Made by a program: the position numbers and the translations under genes. Under the pieces are notes generated by a model. The model had not been told where the DNA came from and made no database searches. It was given only the letters and a program-made list of their open reading frames with translations. Positions 48,501 through 57,700 of a stretch of DNA of 64,000 nt are shown here, one piece after another; positions within the stretch are counted from its first letter, which is position 1; the number at the start of each line of letters is the position of its first letter. This DNA comes from Aurantiochytrium sp. KH105 (taxonomy: Eukaryota > Sar > Bigyra > Thraustochytrida > Thraustochytriidae), in assembly GCA_003116975.1 (NCBI GenBank), contig BGKB01000044.1, forward strand, positions 260,940-324,939. The letters run 5' to 3'.

Positions 48501-51500
48501 TGAGCGTAGTGGGTCAATTGGTCGACTCGTGGCTCTCTTGAACAGCTCGGAAGATCGCGAGGTTCTTCGATCCATTGTGCAGGTGTTGCTGCAGACGCCA
48601 GTCGAGTGTACACGCACGGTCGCTCAGACGCCCAAGCTGCTCACAAGCCTTATGGCTTGCATGCAGCGCGAGCTGCACTACGAGGATCATGCTCAGTTTT
48701 CTTCGCAAAGCGAAGCGTCGCTCCTTCTACTCACAATCCAATTCATGGGCGTCCTCGCGCGGCATCATGAGAGCGCATGTGTTATGATCTCGGAGGAGAC
48801 GAGCACGAGTGCGGGCGTGCGGTCTGCTCGTTCTCGCGCAGCCCCGCCATCGCGCTGCAGCCTTCCGAGCTGCCAGATTGTGCGAGAGCTCCATGGCGTC
48901 ATCCTGAATGGCCCTTATGTGACTCGCATTGCATGCGCCCGGGTTCTCGTGGACCTTGCGCGTGCTTCGCAACGTTTCAAAGTCGCTCTCGTGGATTCCT
49001 TCAGGTATAGCAAGGGGCTCAAGGATCTCTTTATGCTCGCTGCGCAAGGCGCTTCGTCGACTTCGGATGTCATGGCTGGTCTCGATCTCCTGCTCATATT
49101 GCTGGAGGAGCCAGGCGTCGCCGATCTTGGTGCGAGGTTTAGCACCGTTCAAGCAAGTGGTTTTACCCAAGGTCTCGTACGTCTCGCGCTGATGGCACGC
49201 ACGCAAGACAATGTCGACGCCGTCGCGCGTGCGCTGGCCTTGATGCTCGCGTCAAGATCACAGCGTCTGATCCATGATGGGGTGATTGTCTCTTTGGTAG
49301 GCAAGGTGCAGACGATGAACATTCACATTCAAACCCATATGCCCCGGCTGTTATCGCGCAGTCGACGGCGCTCTTCTCCAAGTCGCATGAACGCCTCGGC
49401 AAGGAACAGAGGTACTGAGCGAGCTGCTGCTCTCCGCATGCTGGTGGCGCTTATCGACCTCGGCAGGGCCGAGGACGTGGTAAAAACACTCGGCAACTTG
49501 CGGGTGTTCGACCATCTGGCGGCGAGTCTGGTCGACGATGACCATGCTTGCCGTGAGCTCGCTGTTCGGCTGCTCGAAGTGACTATGCAAATCTGCGATG
49601 ATCAGAGCGACTGCGCGCGCGGGCAAAGGCAATCGGCGTCAATCCAGAAGCTCTTCATCCAGAGCATTGTTCGGAATCCGCTTTTGCCTCGCTTCCCTTC
49701 CTTGGTTCTGCAGGCCTTAATCGAACTTCTTGCCTCGGGAAGCTCCAAGGCCAGAGTCTCGAGTGCTCGCGTGCTGGCCATGGCTATTTCCCGCTGTGAA
49801 GATGTATGCCATGCACTGCTCGGCACCCAGGAACACCTCTCCTTTGAACAGCAGGAGGCGCATCGAAGGAGCCGAGGAAGTGCAGGAAGCCGTGCGAGTT
49901 TGACCCTGAGCGGGCTGCGATCCCTGCACAATGCCGGACCCGAAAGTCCGGAAGATGGAAGCGACAAGGAAAGCGATGACGAGGGTCAGATTTCGTGCGA
50001 TGGTAGTACTGACGATGACGACGACGATGACGACGACGACATCGCCGATCCGAGAAACTATTCTTCGAATATGCACGCATCATTGACTTCGCACAGCAGA
50101 GCGGAGAGAATGATGTCAACCGAGTTTGTGGACGAGCACCACGCGCTCCCACCTCCTCCCCCGCTGGCGCGACGTTCCTCTCGATGGAGCAGCGACTTTA
50201 CCTTGGGTGGACCGGAGATGAGCTTTCTCAGGCTTCATGTTGCTGGCGCTCAAAGGCAGAGATCACGTAAACAACAAGACCACAGGCGCGAGGTGGAGGA
50301 GACGGAGGACGAAGAACAGCATTGCGGCAGCGACGGCACGGAGGCCCGCGAGGAGGACACGGAACAAGGCATGGGTGCCGTTGGGCATCGGGACCGGAAG
50401 GGGGGCATGTGCGCTGATGTGCGGCCTGCTCCTCTTGTCACAACAGACGACGTGGCCCTCGATGAAGACGGAGACAATGTATTCATTGCACTTCGGGTGC
50501 TTCTTATGGAGCCGTGCCTTCCTAGTAGACGGTCCGTCTCGATGGCAAAGGATGGCCTTGTGGAGGTTAGTGTTGCAGGTGGTTTAACCGATTCATGGGA
50601 GCACACCGTCGAAGACATGGGGCGGGGAACTACCTGGAGTTCTCTCTCTGCATGTGAAGCTGCGCCGCAGCCCCTTGCCGAGGAAGTCGAGGCTGGTTGT
50701 GAGCTTGTCGAGGCGCTCATCAAGGCTGATGCTTCGCGAGTCCGTACGTTAGTGCTTCAGCCCATCGTGGACGCGCTTTGCAAACCTGACGAGGGAGCAG
50801 ACCAATCCCGTGCAGTCGAGGTACTGCTAGGTCTGAGTTCCAAGGATACGTGTGAGCCCCTGGTGGCTGCTCTCGTCGACCTCGAGGCCTTTTCGGCGTT
50901 GGCCGTTTATCTTTGCTCATCTGCGATTGCTGCAGACACACGACTTGGAGGTTATAAGGCGCTCGCTGCCTTTGTCCATGGACGAAGTGACCGGCTGCTT
51001 GTGCTGGACGAAAACGCGCCCTTGCTCAAGAGTATTGTGGAGAAGGTACTGGTGGGCAATGTTGATCTTTACGCATCATTCGTGGATTTGCTTGGGTCTC
51101 TGCGAAATCCAGACGAAGCTGACTTTATTGAACTTTGCGCAAGGTTTGCCGAAGCCGGGCTAGCAGATGGACTCAAACGGTGGCAGACGCGTCTGGCTGA
51201 AGGGGGCGCCTCGCGAGCCCGTAGCCGCGCCGAGGTGGATCTGGGCCGTGCTCTTCTCGTTCCAGCACTGCACGGTGCCACTGCCGTGCTGGATGCCGAC
51301 TCTATTGCCGATCTAGAAGACTTAGTGTCAGGTCTCTTTGCTTCGGATGAGCGCCTCGAGTTGCGAATCGCATACGGTCGTCTTTTGGGAACTCTTGACC
51401 CCGGATTTCTTGATGATGCATCGGAGGTCTTTGGCGGTACCGTTGCGCAGGGCCAAACCTTCAGGGATCTCTCGATGCAGGAGCGCTTGTATGAGGCCGA

Positions 51501-52053
51501 ACAACTCCGGTCGTACCCTGTGGTGTTCCAGAGAGTCCGCGGATTTCCGGTCGTCTTTTCGCATGAAGAGATTTTCTCTATCCGTGTGGAAGAGTGGACA
51601 ACATTCGCAATTCAGTCACCGGTGGGGCGAAACCACACGCACTTAACGCTCAGCCACCGTCGCATTTACTACGAGGTGGAGCTCCTCGATGAGTTTGATC
51701 CGGAAACCCTTGTTGGCTGGGTATCGAACCTTTTTCAAAGCGGAGTTATCCTCGGCTATACAGCCGGAGGTGTGAGCGAAGATCCGGAGAGCTGGGGTCT
51801 TCGTCTCGGCGATCTCTTTAGCTCCAAGGACGTGCTTGGCGTTGCGGCCGACCTGGACGCGCAGATGCTTCTCTTTACCCGAAACGGCAAAACATTCGGA
51901 CACAAAATCAAATTACCCGGTGATATTGACGCCGTCTTTCCTGCCGTGACAACGAGTGGTCTGCACGCATTCTTCAATTTCGGATCTCGCCCGTTCCGCT
52001 TTTCGGCACCGTCTCGCGGTTACCGTTCCGTTTTCCGTTCTGTCAATGTGTAA
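45565..52053 (+). CDS. Large LRR / armadillo-like / SPRY protein (2,162 aa)
   Basis: The ATG at 45565 is the first in frame; upstream the frame opens only at TTG. A disordered N-terminus includes an acidic Glu run (DNA 46027-46100). Residues about 303-355 resemble an F-box (LAHCVTSFLSVRQHVDLAQV). Leucine-rich repeats of the cysteine-containing type follow at about 390-650 (LRVLDLSHVRSVTSLEHLRN, LRVLILDRCVNLTSLQGLEC). A long helical region at about 700-1450 looks like armadillo/HEAT solenoid sequence. An acidic, Ser-rich linker follows (about 1465-1640), then more helical repeats. A SPRY/B30.2 domain closes the protein at about 2012-2155 (YYEVELLDEF, SWGLRLGDLF, GVAADLDAQMLLFTRNGKTF). F-box plus LRR plus SPRY would suit a ubiquitin-ligase substrate receptor, but that is inference from a weak F-box. 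Confidence 0.8.
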   Translation: MVKTNQLVCAPKTLPRRGSFKISPKLRLRRSTSSAHTGERANVDPKSPQQHVFRRKFSFRRSGTSASSESVRKDEFYEGDASSDEGYMDSPRSSMRQIDTRPNGSSSSSRPNGSSSSSKLNVLGSKLKRSISKRSKSSQNESEGPEQRDNPDDDVQEEEEEEEEEEEDVVAVEEEEDNDHERRRHGDMKDKEPSAASTDGVQALTQASESIEDAEKREGERAEQRRSAESSKRRSLRDAIDETLEYDQLPSELAFEEEVSNHAEDGALAVNGEDANDGFARQRRRPSDKRYLRRRSSCYKVFNVVEAVFLHDDSSLAHCVTSFLSVRQHVDLAQVSRALLETVREVPLRLDYSKRVVDPQLLESVFGPRSRNSRATSWRVAGLYSSISDLRTLFNVIDPGDLEFIGLVNPRVRSLEPMRACTKLLRFELHGCESALSLEPLLDLAPTLRGLSLLACRQIEDVSIAKHLPELRMLSIFRSSRIKNLPEFAPSSQLDFLSAGECADLATMDPIRCLNHLRVLDLSHVRSVTSLEHLRNASQLRVLILDRCVNLTSLQGLECCNALEVLRLNFISELPSLCGLEHCRNLTSLELTGLRNIEDLSPLAACEKLEDLLLLKCSKVVSLGPLRSLTRSMRRLIISGCQRLQSEDDAGVIESCTRLIVFECATCHPGLLISLMNCTRPTILAAAERELPVLSQYDFETAALPEVKRRLSADANANDKRAALRVIQACSANNLMLSAMVREDVVEALVSSLFLAEECAEVDETCSEQSQEMDCGGDAHRAAASVRSRDYVVEALRALSALIKDTESSRRVLGVALSVEHIAGLIFVPEDLVEAREELKGDLLVPSGTLLDEEKCTAEAARVLARVLQHTPASGRSALSSRIIGTNAPLVAVDMMSACSMDRTRRPLIVFLNTLLDANCVSSAMRENLAHDLLEVGLVDALLATSECASIETQMLTVALLASVSKAGDAGVVLINALCERSGSIGRLVALLNSSEDREVLRSIVQVLLQTPVECTRTVAQTPKLLTSLMACMQRELHYEDHAQFSSQSEASLLLLTIQFMGVLARHHESACVMISEETSTSAGVRSARSRAAPPSRCSLPSCQIVRELHGVILNGPYVTRIACARVLVDLARASQRFKVALVDSFRYSKGLKDLFMLAAQGASSTSDVMAGLDLLLILLEEPGVADLGARFSTVQASGFTQGLVRLALMARTQDNVDAVARALALMLASRSQRLIHDGVIVSLVGKVQTMNIHIQTHMPRLLSRSRRRSSPSRMNASARNRGTERAAALRMLVALIDLGRAEDVVKTLGNLRVFDHLAASLVDDDHACRELAVRLLEVTMQICDDQSDCARGQRQSASIQKLFIQSIVRNPLLPRFPSLVLQALIELLASGSSKARVSSARVLAMAISRCEDVCHALLGTQEHLSFEQQEAHRRSRGSAGSRASLTLSGLRSLHNAGPESPEDGSDKESDDEGQISCDGSTDDDDDDDDDDIADPRNYSSNMHASLTSHSRAERMMSTEFVDEHHALPPPPPLARRSSRWSSDFTLGGPEMSFLRLHVAGAQRQRSRKQQDHRREVEETEDEEQHCGSDGTEAREEDTEQGMGAVGHRDRKGGMCADVRPAPLVTTDDVALDEDGDNVFIALRVLLMEPCLPSRRSVSMAKDGLVEVSVAGGLTDSWEHTVEDMGRGTTWSSLSACEAAPQPLAEEVEAGCELVEALIKADASRVRTLVLQPIVDALCKPDEGADQSRAVEVLLGLSSKDTCEPLVAALVDLEAFSALAVYLCSSAIAADTRLGGYKALAAFVHGRSDRLLVLDENAPLLKSIVEKVLVGNVDLYASFVDLLGSLRNPDEADFIELCARFAEAGLADGLKRWQTRLAEGGASRARSRAEVDLGRALLVPALHGATAVLDADSIADLEDLVSGLFASDERLELRIAYGRLLGTLDPGFLDDASEVFGGTVAQGQTFRDLSMQERLYEAEQLRSYPVVFQRVRGFPVVFSHEEIFSIRVEEWTTFAIQSPVGRNHTHLTLSHRRIYYEVELLDEFDPETLVGWVSNLFQSGVILGYTAGGVSEDPESWGLRLGDLFSSKDVLGVAADLDAQMLLFTRNGKTFGHKIKLPGDIDAVFPAVTTSGLHAFFNFGSRPFRFSAPSRGYRSVFRSVNV

Positions 52054-52268
52054 AACGTGACAAGGTGAGGTGCTAGGCTTATCCGTTTGCTAGGCTTAGC
52101 TACGGTACCAATTTTTGATCCTAAGCTTATTGTTACCTTTTTGTATTGTATTTTGTGTGCGTTTCAGGATTCGTGACGAAGCTCTTCAACTCCAGAAGAA
52201 ACATATGCTGAAGCGAATTGCTGTTGCAGACAAGGGAGTCTCTTGTTCGTTCGGTCGACAAGACGCTT
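52054..52268. other. Short convergent intergenic region
   Basis: 3' flanks of two convergent genes, with TGCTAGGCTTA present twice (about 52070 and 52089). Confidence 0.5.
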
Positions 52269-53810
52269 TCAACGAAGCGTTTTGACGAAAAGCGCAGTCT
52301 GTGGGTCGCGCTCGATGCACCCCGTGCCATCATCAGTTACAGAAAGAACTTCGCCGTTCATTGCAATGTAGACGCCTGGCTTTGTCAAGCTCCGTACGGC
52401 TCCGATTGCTGTTCCAATGTTGAACAAAGCGTCAGAGTTACGAAACTTATACGGGCGAAGTGCACCTGTGAGCACGATATAGACGTCATCAAGGCCGAGA
52501 GATGCGATCTCATCGCGCAAGAACTCGGCCGTCTCGATGAGCGTATCCGTGCCATGCGTTACAATCACCCTTTTTGCCTCAACACGCTGTATTTCATTGG
52601 CAATAGCGAGACGATCCCCTTGCGAGATGTCCTGACTGTCCTTGCGGCACACGCTCGCAATTGCATACGACAAAGCGCCAAGCGCATGGATCTCGCGCAA
52701 ATCGCGCAAAATAGTATGAATCGCTGGCTCACCGATCTCGAATGCGTAGCCACCCGACAGTCGAGGATAGTCTTTGTCAATGGTGCCACCCGTGGTGACA
52801 AAGAGCACGCCCGGGTGGCGTTCGGCGTCTTCGAGTCCTGCTCGTGGTGCAAAGCTCCCTTGCGTTGTGTGCGTGAACGCGCTTCTCGCGCTTGCCAACG
52901 CTGCAGTTCGAGGCGTGCCCCAGGCGCCATCTGACACAGATGGACGCGGTGTTTTAAAGTTTTCACTCCAAACGCTGCTACTGCTGCTAGTGCCTAGGCC
53001 ATCATAGGTTTGCGAACGGGATGGTGGCTTCAGCATGCCGCTTGCGCGACGTGCGGCAGTGGTCTCTAATTCCGGAGACACAAGGTTCATCACGTCGACC
53101 AAAGCAGGAAGACGGACGCAGTGTTGCGACTTGGCAAACTCGCGCACTTCTTGCACAGCATCGCTGAGCCCGATAAAGTATCGGTGGTGCACCCATAGAG
53201 CGCAGACCGCGGCCGTGCGGACTTGCCCTGATGCGCAACAAATGAGGATATTCTCGCCTGCGCGATCGGCCTCAGTCAGTGCCGTCAGGATCTCAGCGCA
53301 CGCCTTTTTCTGCTGCAACGAAGGCACATGGTCCACACGCTTCACGCGCTGGTCATCGCGCAATTCGTCAAGCAGAGAGACGCCCTCTCCAACAAAACGT
53401 GCAAGTTCGCCATCCGAAAGGAGTACCAAGAAGCGCTCAATCTTGCTTTTGCCATCGACTACACCATCGATCCACTCGCGCACGCTCTTTGCGGAGACGC
53501 CTTCGATCCACGATGACCCGGGTCTCCACTCAGGCTGGCCAGCGGCCTTTCCCTTTGTCGCCAACGAGTCCACGTCGTCGTCCTCTCGCTCGGAATCCTG
53601 AATGGCCGTTGTAGTTGTCCGAGTCACGTTGCGACTCGATCGCGACGGTCCTGACGCAGGGCGTGGGCCTCCCGGAGCTGCGGCGGCCCAAACGCGGTCG
53701 TCGCGTCCGCTGGCGGGCGCAAGATTGGACGCGGCTGCTACAGCAACGTCTGCATCGTCGCAAGAGGTCGTGTCTCTCGCGCCCGCGTCGTCGCCCTGCC
53801 AGACCTCCAT
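52269..53810 (-). CDS. Dual-specificity-phosphatase-like / asparaginase-domain fusion (513 aa)
   Basis: Residues about 104-260 look like a cysteine phosphatase of the DSP type: a PTP loop CASGQVRT with Cys192 and Arg198 (CX5R), followed by a helix AAVCALWVHHRY. The residue before the catalytic Cys is Cys rather than the usual His. After a Ser-rich linker, residues about 340-513 match the short single-domain asparaginase-like proteins of bacteria: VTTGGTIDKDY (first catalytic Thr), YAFEIGEP, a VCRKDSQDI turn, VTHGTDTLIETAEFL (second Thr-Asp motif), VLTGALRPYKFRNSDA and VYIAMNGE. Only the N-terminal half of a classical L-asparaginase is present, as in those bacterial proteins. The first 100 residues are disordered. 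The reaction is not provable from sequence; amidase activity is the family expectation. Confidence 0.75.
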   Translation of the reverse strand: MEVWQGDDAGARDTTSCDDADVAVAAASNLAPASGRDDRVWAAAAPGGPRPASGPSRSSRNVTRTTTTAIQDSEREDDDVDSLATKGKAAGQPEWRPGSSWIEGVSAKSVREWIDGVVDGKSKIERFLVLLSDGELARFVGEGVSLLDELRDDQRVKRVDHVPSLQQKKACAEILTALTEADRAGENILICCASGQVRTAAVCALWVHHRYFIGLSDAVQEVREFAKSQHCVRLPALVDVMNLVSPELETTAARRASGMLKPPSRSQTYDGLGTSSSSSVWSENFKTPRPSVSDGAWGTPRTAALASARSAFTHTTQGSFAPRAGLEDAERHPGVLFVTTGGTIDKDYPRLSGGYAFEIGEPAIHTILRDLREIHALGALSYAIASVCRKDSQDISQGDRLAIANEIQRVEAKRVIVTHGTDTLIETAEFLRDEIASLGLDDVYIVLTGALRPYKFRNSDALFNIGTAIGAVRSLTKPGVYIAMNGEVLSVTDDGTGCIERDPQTALFVKTLR

Positions 53811-54490
53811 TTACAATCTGGGACTGTCCGTCAGGGGGTCCGGTTCATCATTGTATAACCAAATGGATTGCTTCGCTACAGATGAAAGATGGTGAGCAGC
53901 CAGGCCTGCTGGTGCATTGCTCTCAAGATTAAGAGGCATCGTTGTTTAGGATTTGGGTTTCCTGATGAGCTTCGTGATTTGAGCTCCGTGGTTGAAATTT
54001 ACTGGAATAGTGAGGAGAATGCGTAGAAGCTAGGCCTGCCTTGGCCCAAGGACAAGATTGCGATCTCAACGACGACGACGATTTCGCGAATGACCAAGCT
54101 CACGTACTATATCGCAAAGAGCGATGCTTTCAAGGCTGCCCTTGGATTCAGGTAAACAAAGCTGCGCAGATGTTGACTTTTCGGGATGGATTTCTTTAAT
54201 GCACGACCCCGGATATCCCGCTGCCTCCTCGGCATTCGGCCGGTCAAGAGTGAGAGAGAGAGCATTGGCCGTCCGTCTTGAGCTTGTCAAATTTCTGTGC
54301 ACGTGGCATACACTCGGCTGCGACGGCCTCGCCGAGCTAGCTGGGCATGGAAAAGATTCAAGAGATAGCATAGGCCTAGCTAGGCCTATAGATGAATGTC
54401 ACCGTCAGCTACAGGTGAACATGTGCGGCCCAGACCTCGATCAATCAAATAATCCATCAATCAATCAATCATCAATCACTTCGCGCCGCG
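53811..54490. other. Divergent promoter region with TAGGCCTA sites
   Basis: Between the phosphatase-asparaginase gene (-) and SPX-MFS (+). Holds TAGGCCTG at 54031, TAGGCCTA at 54371 and 54381, and an ATCA run at 54445-54480. No gene is supported. Confidence 0.5.
54371..54388. promoter_or_regulatory. Double TAGGCCTA element upstream of SPX-MFS gene
   Basis: TAGGCCTAGCTAGGCCTA is two octamers ten bases apart, about 105-120 bases before the start codon at 54491. Confidence 0.45.
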
Positions 54491-57400
54491 ATGAAGTTTG
54501 GGAAGCACTTTGAGCGCGAGCTGGTACGTCGCGGCAGGCAGACAGGCAGGCAGGCAGGCAGGCAGACGCTCGGACAGGCAGAGACGCACTCGAGCTCGGT
54601 CCGTTTCAGGCGCGTCCTCGTCGAGGCGCCCAAACGGATGCCGGCCGAGCGGGTGCTGGAGTCGTTGAGACTCAGTTGTGACTCGAGCGAGGAGACCCCG
54701 TAGCGTATGCGAGCGCATGGATGCATGCGTGCAAGCGAAGGGGTAGAGCGCTCTTCTTGCTTCGCCCTTATTGGTCTAAAAAAGAAGATTAATGCGGCTC
54801 CTCGACCAAGAATGATCGATGAGATTGACTGACGTGACTTTTTCCTATGACTTTGCAGGTCCCGCAATGGCGACAACATTACATCCAGTACAATGATCTC
54901 AAACGTTGGATCAAGAAAGCGGAAAGCTCCGGCGACGCAGACACCAAGGACTTCAACCAAGAGGTCGAGGAGCAAGTTAACCATGTCATGCGATTTTACA
55001 AGGAGCAGCGAGCGGTTCTGCAATACGATCTTGAAGCCGCCGAGCGGCAGCGCGCCCTCCTCGCCCAAAGTCGAGAGCCTCGACGAGCTCAACGTGCTCA
55101 CCGCGAGTCTCTTCTGCTTGAATACCACCGCTTGGGCGAACAGTTGCTGCAAATCTTCCACTATTTGGAGCTCAATTCGACAGCACTGCGCAAAATCACC
55201 AAAAAGTTCGACAAGCGGATCAATGTCGCGAGCGCCAATCTTCTCAACAAAGTAGAAACTGAGCAGGACTCCCCATTGGCTGAAAATCTGAAGCGCATGA
55301 AAGACTTTTCGTTGCTACAGCCCTTTGTGAGCAAGATCCGCGAAGGCATCACAGATGTTCAGTCAGCCCTGCGAGCCACCATGGCGAAAGACAATCACGC
55401 AACGCCACACGGCCACGCGCCTTCGAACGCGCAGTTTGGTTCCGCATGGTCCGAGATTCCAGCGGTCCGCTTCAAGCAATACAAGAGGCACGGTCATGCC
55501 ATTTTGCAGGATCTCTCTGCCCTGCGTGAAAAGCTGCAGGAGTCAACGTCGTTCCTCGACTTCTTGTCCTCGCAAGCGGCAATTCCTTTCCACCGGCACA
55601 TTATGCGCAGCCAAAGCGCTATCTCGCGCGCCAAACGTCATCAGATTGCTCCACTTCTGGGAGAAGCTACCGGGGATACATCAAGTTTGTCGCTGCAAAT
55701 CGACGGAAAACCGGGGGAGCAAGGCGACGTTGTCGCTGTCCCTCCCCACAAGCCCGACACGATCGAGGCCAAGGGCAGCTACAGCGATGCGGCCCTCACG
55801 GACTCTGAGGACGAGGACGAGGAGGATGACTTTCTCTCCGAATACATCAATTTGGCATCGACTTTCTTTTATCTAGCCAACTACAATGTCTGTCTGCCGA
55901 CGTCCGGCGAGTACGCGGCGCACATGGGGCTTGATGCGTCCATGTCGGGAGTCATCGTGGCCATGACGCCCGTGGCTGCCATGTTGTCCGCCATTGCGTA
56001 CAGTTACTGGTCGAACTACAGCTTCAAGGCGCCGCTCCTATGTAGCACATTGCTGCTTATTTGTGGCAATCTTTTGTATGGACTGGCTTGGGATGCCGAC
56101 GTTACCGTGATGATTCTTCTTGGGCGCTTTGTGACGGGCCTTGGCGGCGCACGCGCAGTGAATCGAAGGTACATCGCCGACAGTATCAGTATGGAGCATC
56201 GCACGCGCGCATCTGCCGCCTTTGTAGCAGCTGGTGCCCTGGGTATGGCCTCTGGTCCATTCTTGGCAAGCATCTTCAGCGGGATGGATCTTGTCATACT
56301 TGGTCTCACCATGAACGAAATGACAGCCCCGTCATTTTTTATGGTGGCGATCTGGACTCTTTACGGGTGCCTCGTGATCTTCTTCTTTAAGGAGCCGCGC
56401 CGAGAGACAGGCAAGTCAAAGAGCCGCCCGAGCACGCCACAGAGCTCAGTCGCGGGGGATAGTTCTGCCTACGATGAATTTTTCGATGACGATGACGACG
56501 ATGACTCCTTGCTGGACGTGATGGAAGCGAATGCTCTCCATGCACAGGAGTCGTCCTTTCATGGCGCGACCTTTTCTTCAACCACGTCATCCATGGATGA
56601 TCCTTGGGGGCGAACTCGCAAAGGTCTTTTCAACCAATCTTCAGAGGACGAGGCCTTCAACGATGGAATTGACATTGTGCTCGACGCACCGCCGATCACG
56701 CCACCCGCAGACGGTGGACCGGTTGATGATGATGATGAGGATGCGGCGCTCTTGGAGGATGCTGGAGCTTCGTCCCCACTTACTCGAGATCGGGCCCACG
56801 ATCGCCAGTCTCGAGGAAGCTACGGTTCGTTCGTGAATGGAAACAGTGTGACGCTGTCGCAGCAACAGCTTCGAAGCCCCGTCGAGTACAAACCGCTACT
56901 TTCGAAGGAACATTTGCGTGCGCGCCGGCGCAAGTTGCGCACCCGCCTCACCATTCTTTGTCTTTGGATCATTTTTTGGGTCAAGCTCGTTCAAGAAGCT
57001 CTGCTTACAGCGTTACCGCTCACGCTTCCATACTTTTTGTCCTGGGGACCCGGGCGGGTGGGAATCCTCATGGCTTGTCTCGGGCTGTCTGTGGTACCTT
57101 TCAACGTCGTCGTGGTTCAGTTGTCTGGCCGCTTTGACTTGAGCGACAGCTTCTGGGTTCGCGGCCTTCAGATACCTCTCATCGTGGGTGCAACTCTGCT
57201 TGCGTGGGACGCGGCCCGTGATGAAGCCCTTCTCTTCGTTGGCTTCTTTATTGTGTTCATTTCGAGTCAGGTCATGGAGGCCGTGGTCATGGCGTTATTC
57301 AGCAAGGTAATTGACGCAAAGCTTGCGGCTGGTACGTTCAACAGCGGACTTCTCGCGACTGAATCAGGGACATTGGGGCGCGCGGTTGGCAATGCAATCA

Positions 57401-57510
57401 TCACATTGCTTCACAATGGTACGCCCTTAGGGTTGCATCGAAACCTGTATGGACTCGACGCAATCGTCACGATCCCAACTTTGCTCGTGTCTCTCTGGCT
57501 TTGCAAGTAG
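54491..57510 (+). CDS. SPX-MFS phosphate transporter, two exons (894 aa)
   Basis: Exon 1, 54491-54523, encodes only MKFGKHFEREL; the intron runs from GTACGT at 54524 to TTTGCAG at 54858; exon 2 is 54859-57510. Splicing gives MKFGKHFERELVPQWRQHYI, a textbook SPX start. SPX domain, residues 1 to about 240, includes the basic LRKITKKFDKR helix that binds inositol pyrophosphates. Major-facilitator segments follow in two blocks, about 344-525 and 709-894, separated by an acidic cytosolic loop. GLGGARAVNRRYIAD is the signature of the plant PHT5/VPT and related SPX-MFS vacuolar phosphate transporters. Expected role: phosphate movement across the vacuolar or another internal membrane, controlled by cell phosphate status. 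Without the tiny first exon the SPX domain lacks its initiating helix. Confidence 0.85.
54524..54858 (+). other. Intron of SPX-MFS gene (335 bases)
   Basis: GTACGT donor, TTTGCAG acceptor. A GGCA tetranucleotide run follows the donor at about 54533-54566. The putative CTP synthase leader intron starts the same way. Confidence 0.8.
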
Positions 57511-57675
57511 ACACCGACCAAGCTCGCAGGCGCACTTCGCTCGCTTTAATGAAAAGTTCCGGTCGGTTATGATTGCCGATTCAAGTACCTACGTCTTACT
57601 GGTCTGCCTTTTCTTCTTTCATTTACTTTTAGATTTTCTTTTTATACTGTACAATGAGAAGGCACAAACAAATAT

Positions 57676-57700
57676 CATGTCATGTCATGTCATGTCATGT
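57676..57700. repeat. (CATGT)5 microsatellite
   Basis: Five CATGT units immediately beside the stop of the protease gene (57701), between convergent genes. Confidence 0.85.
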
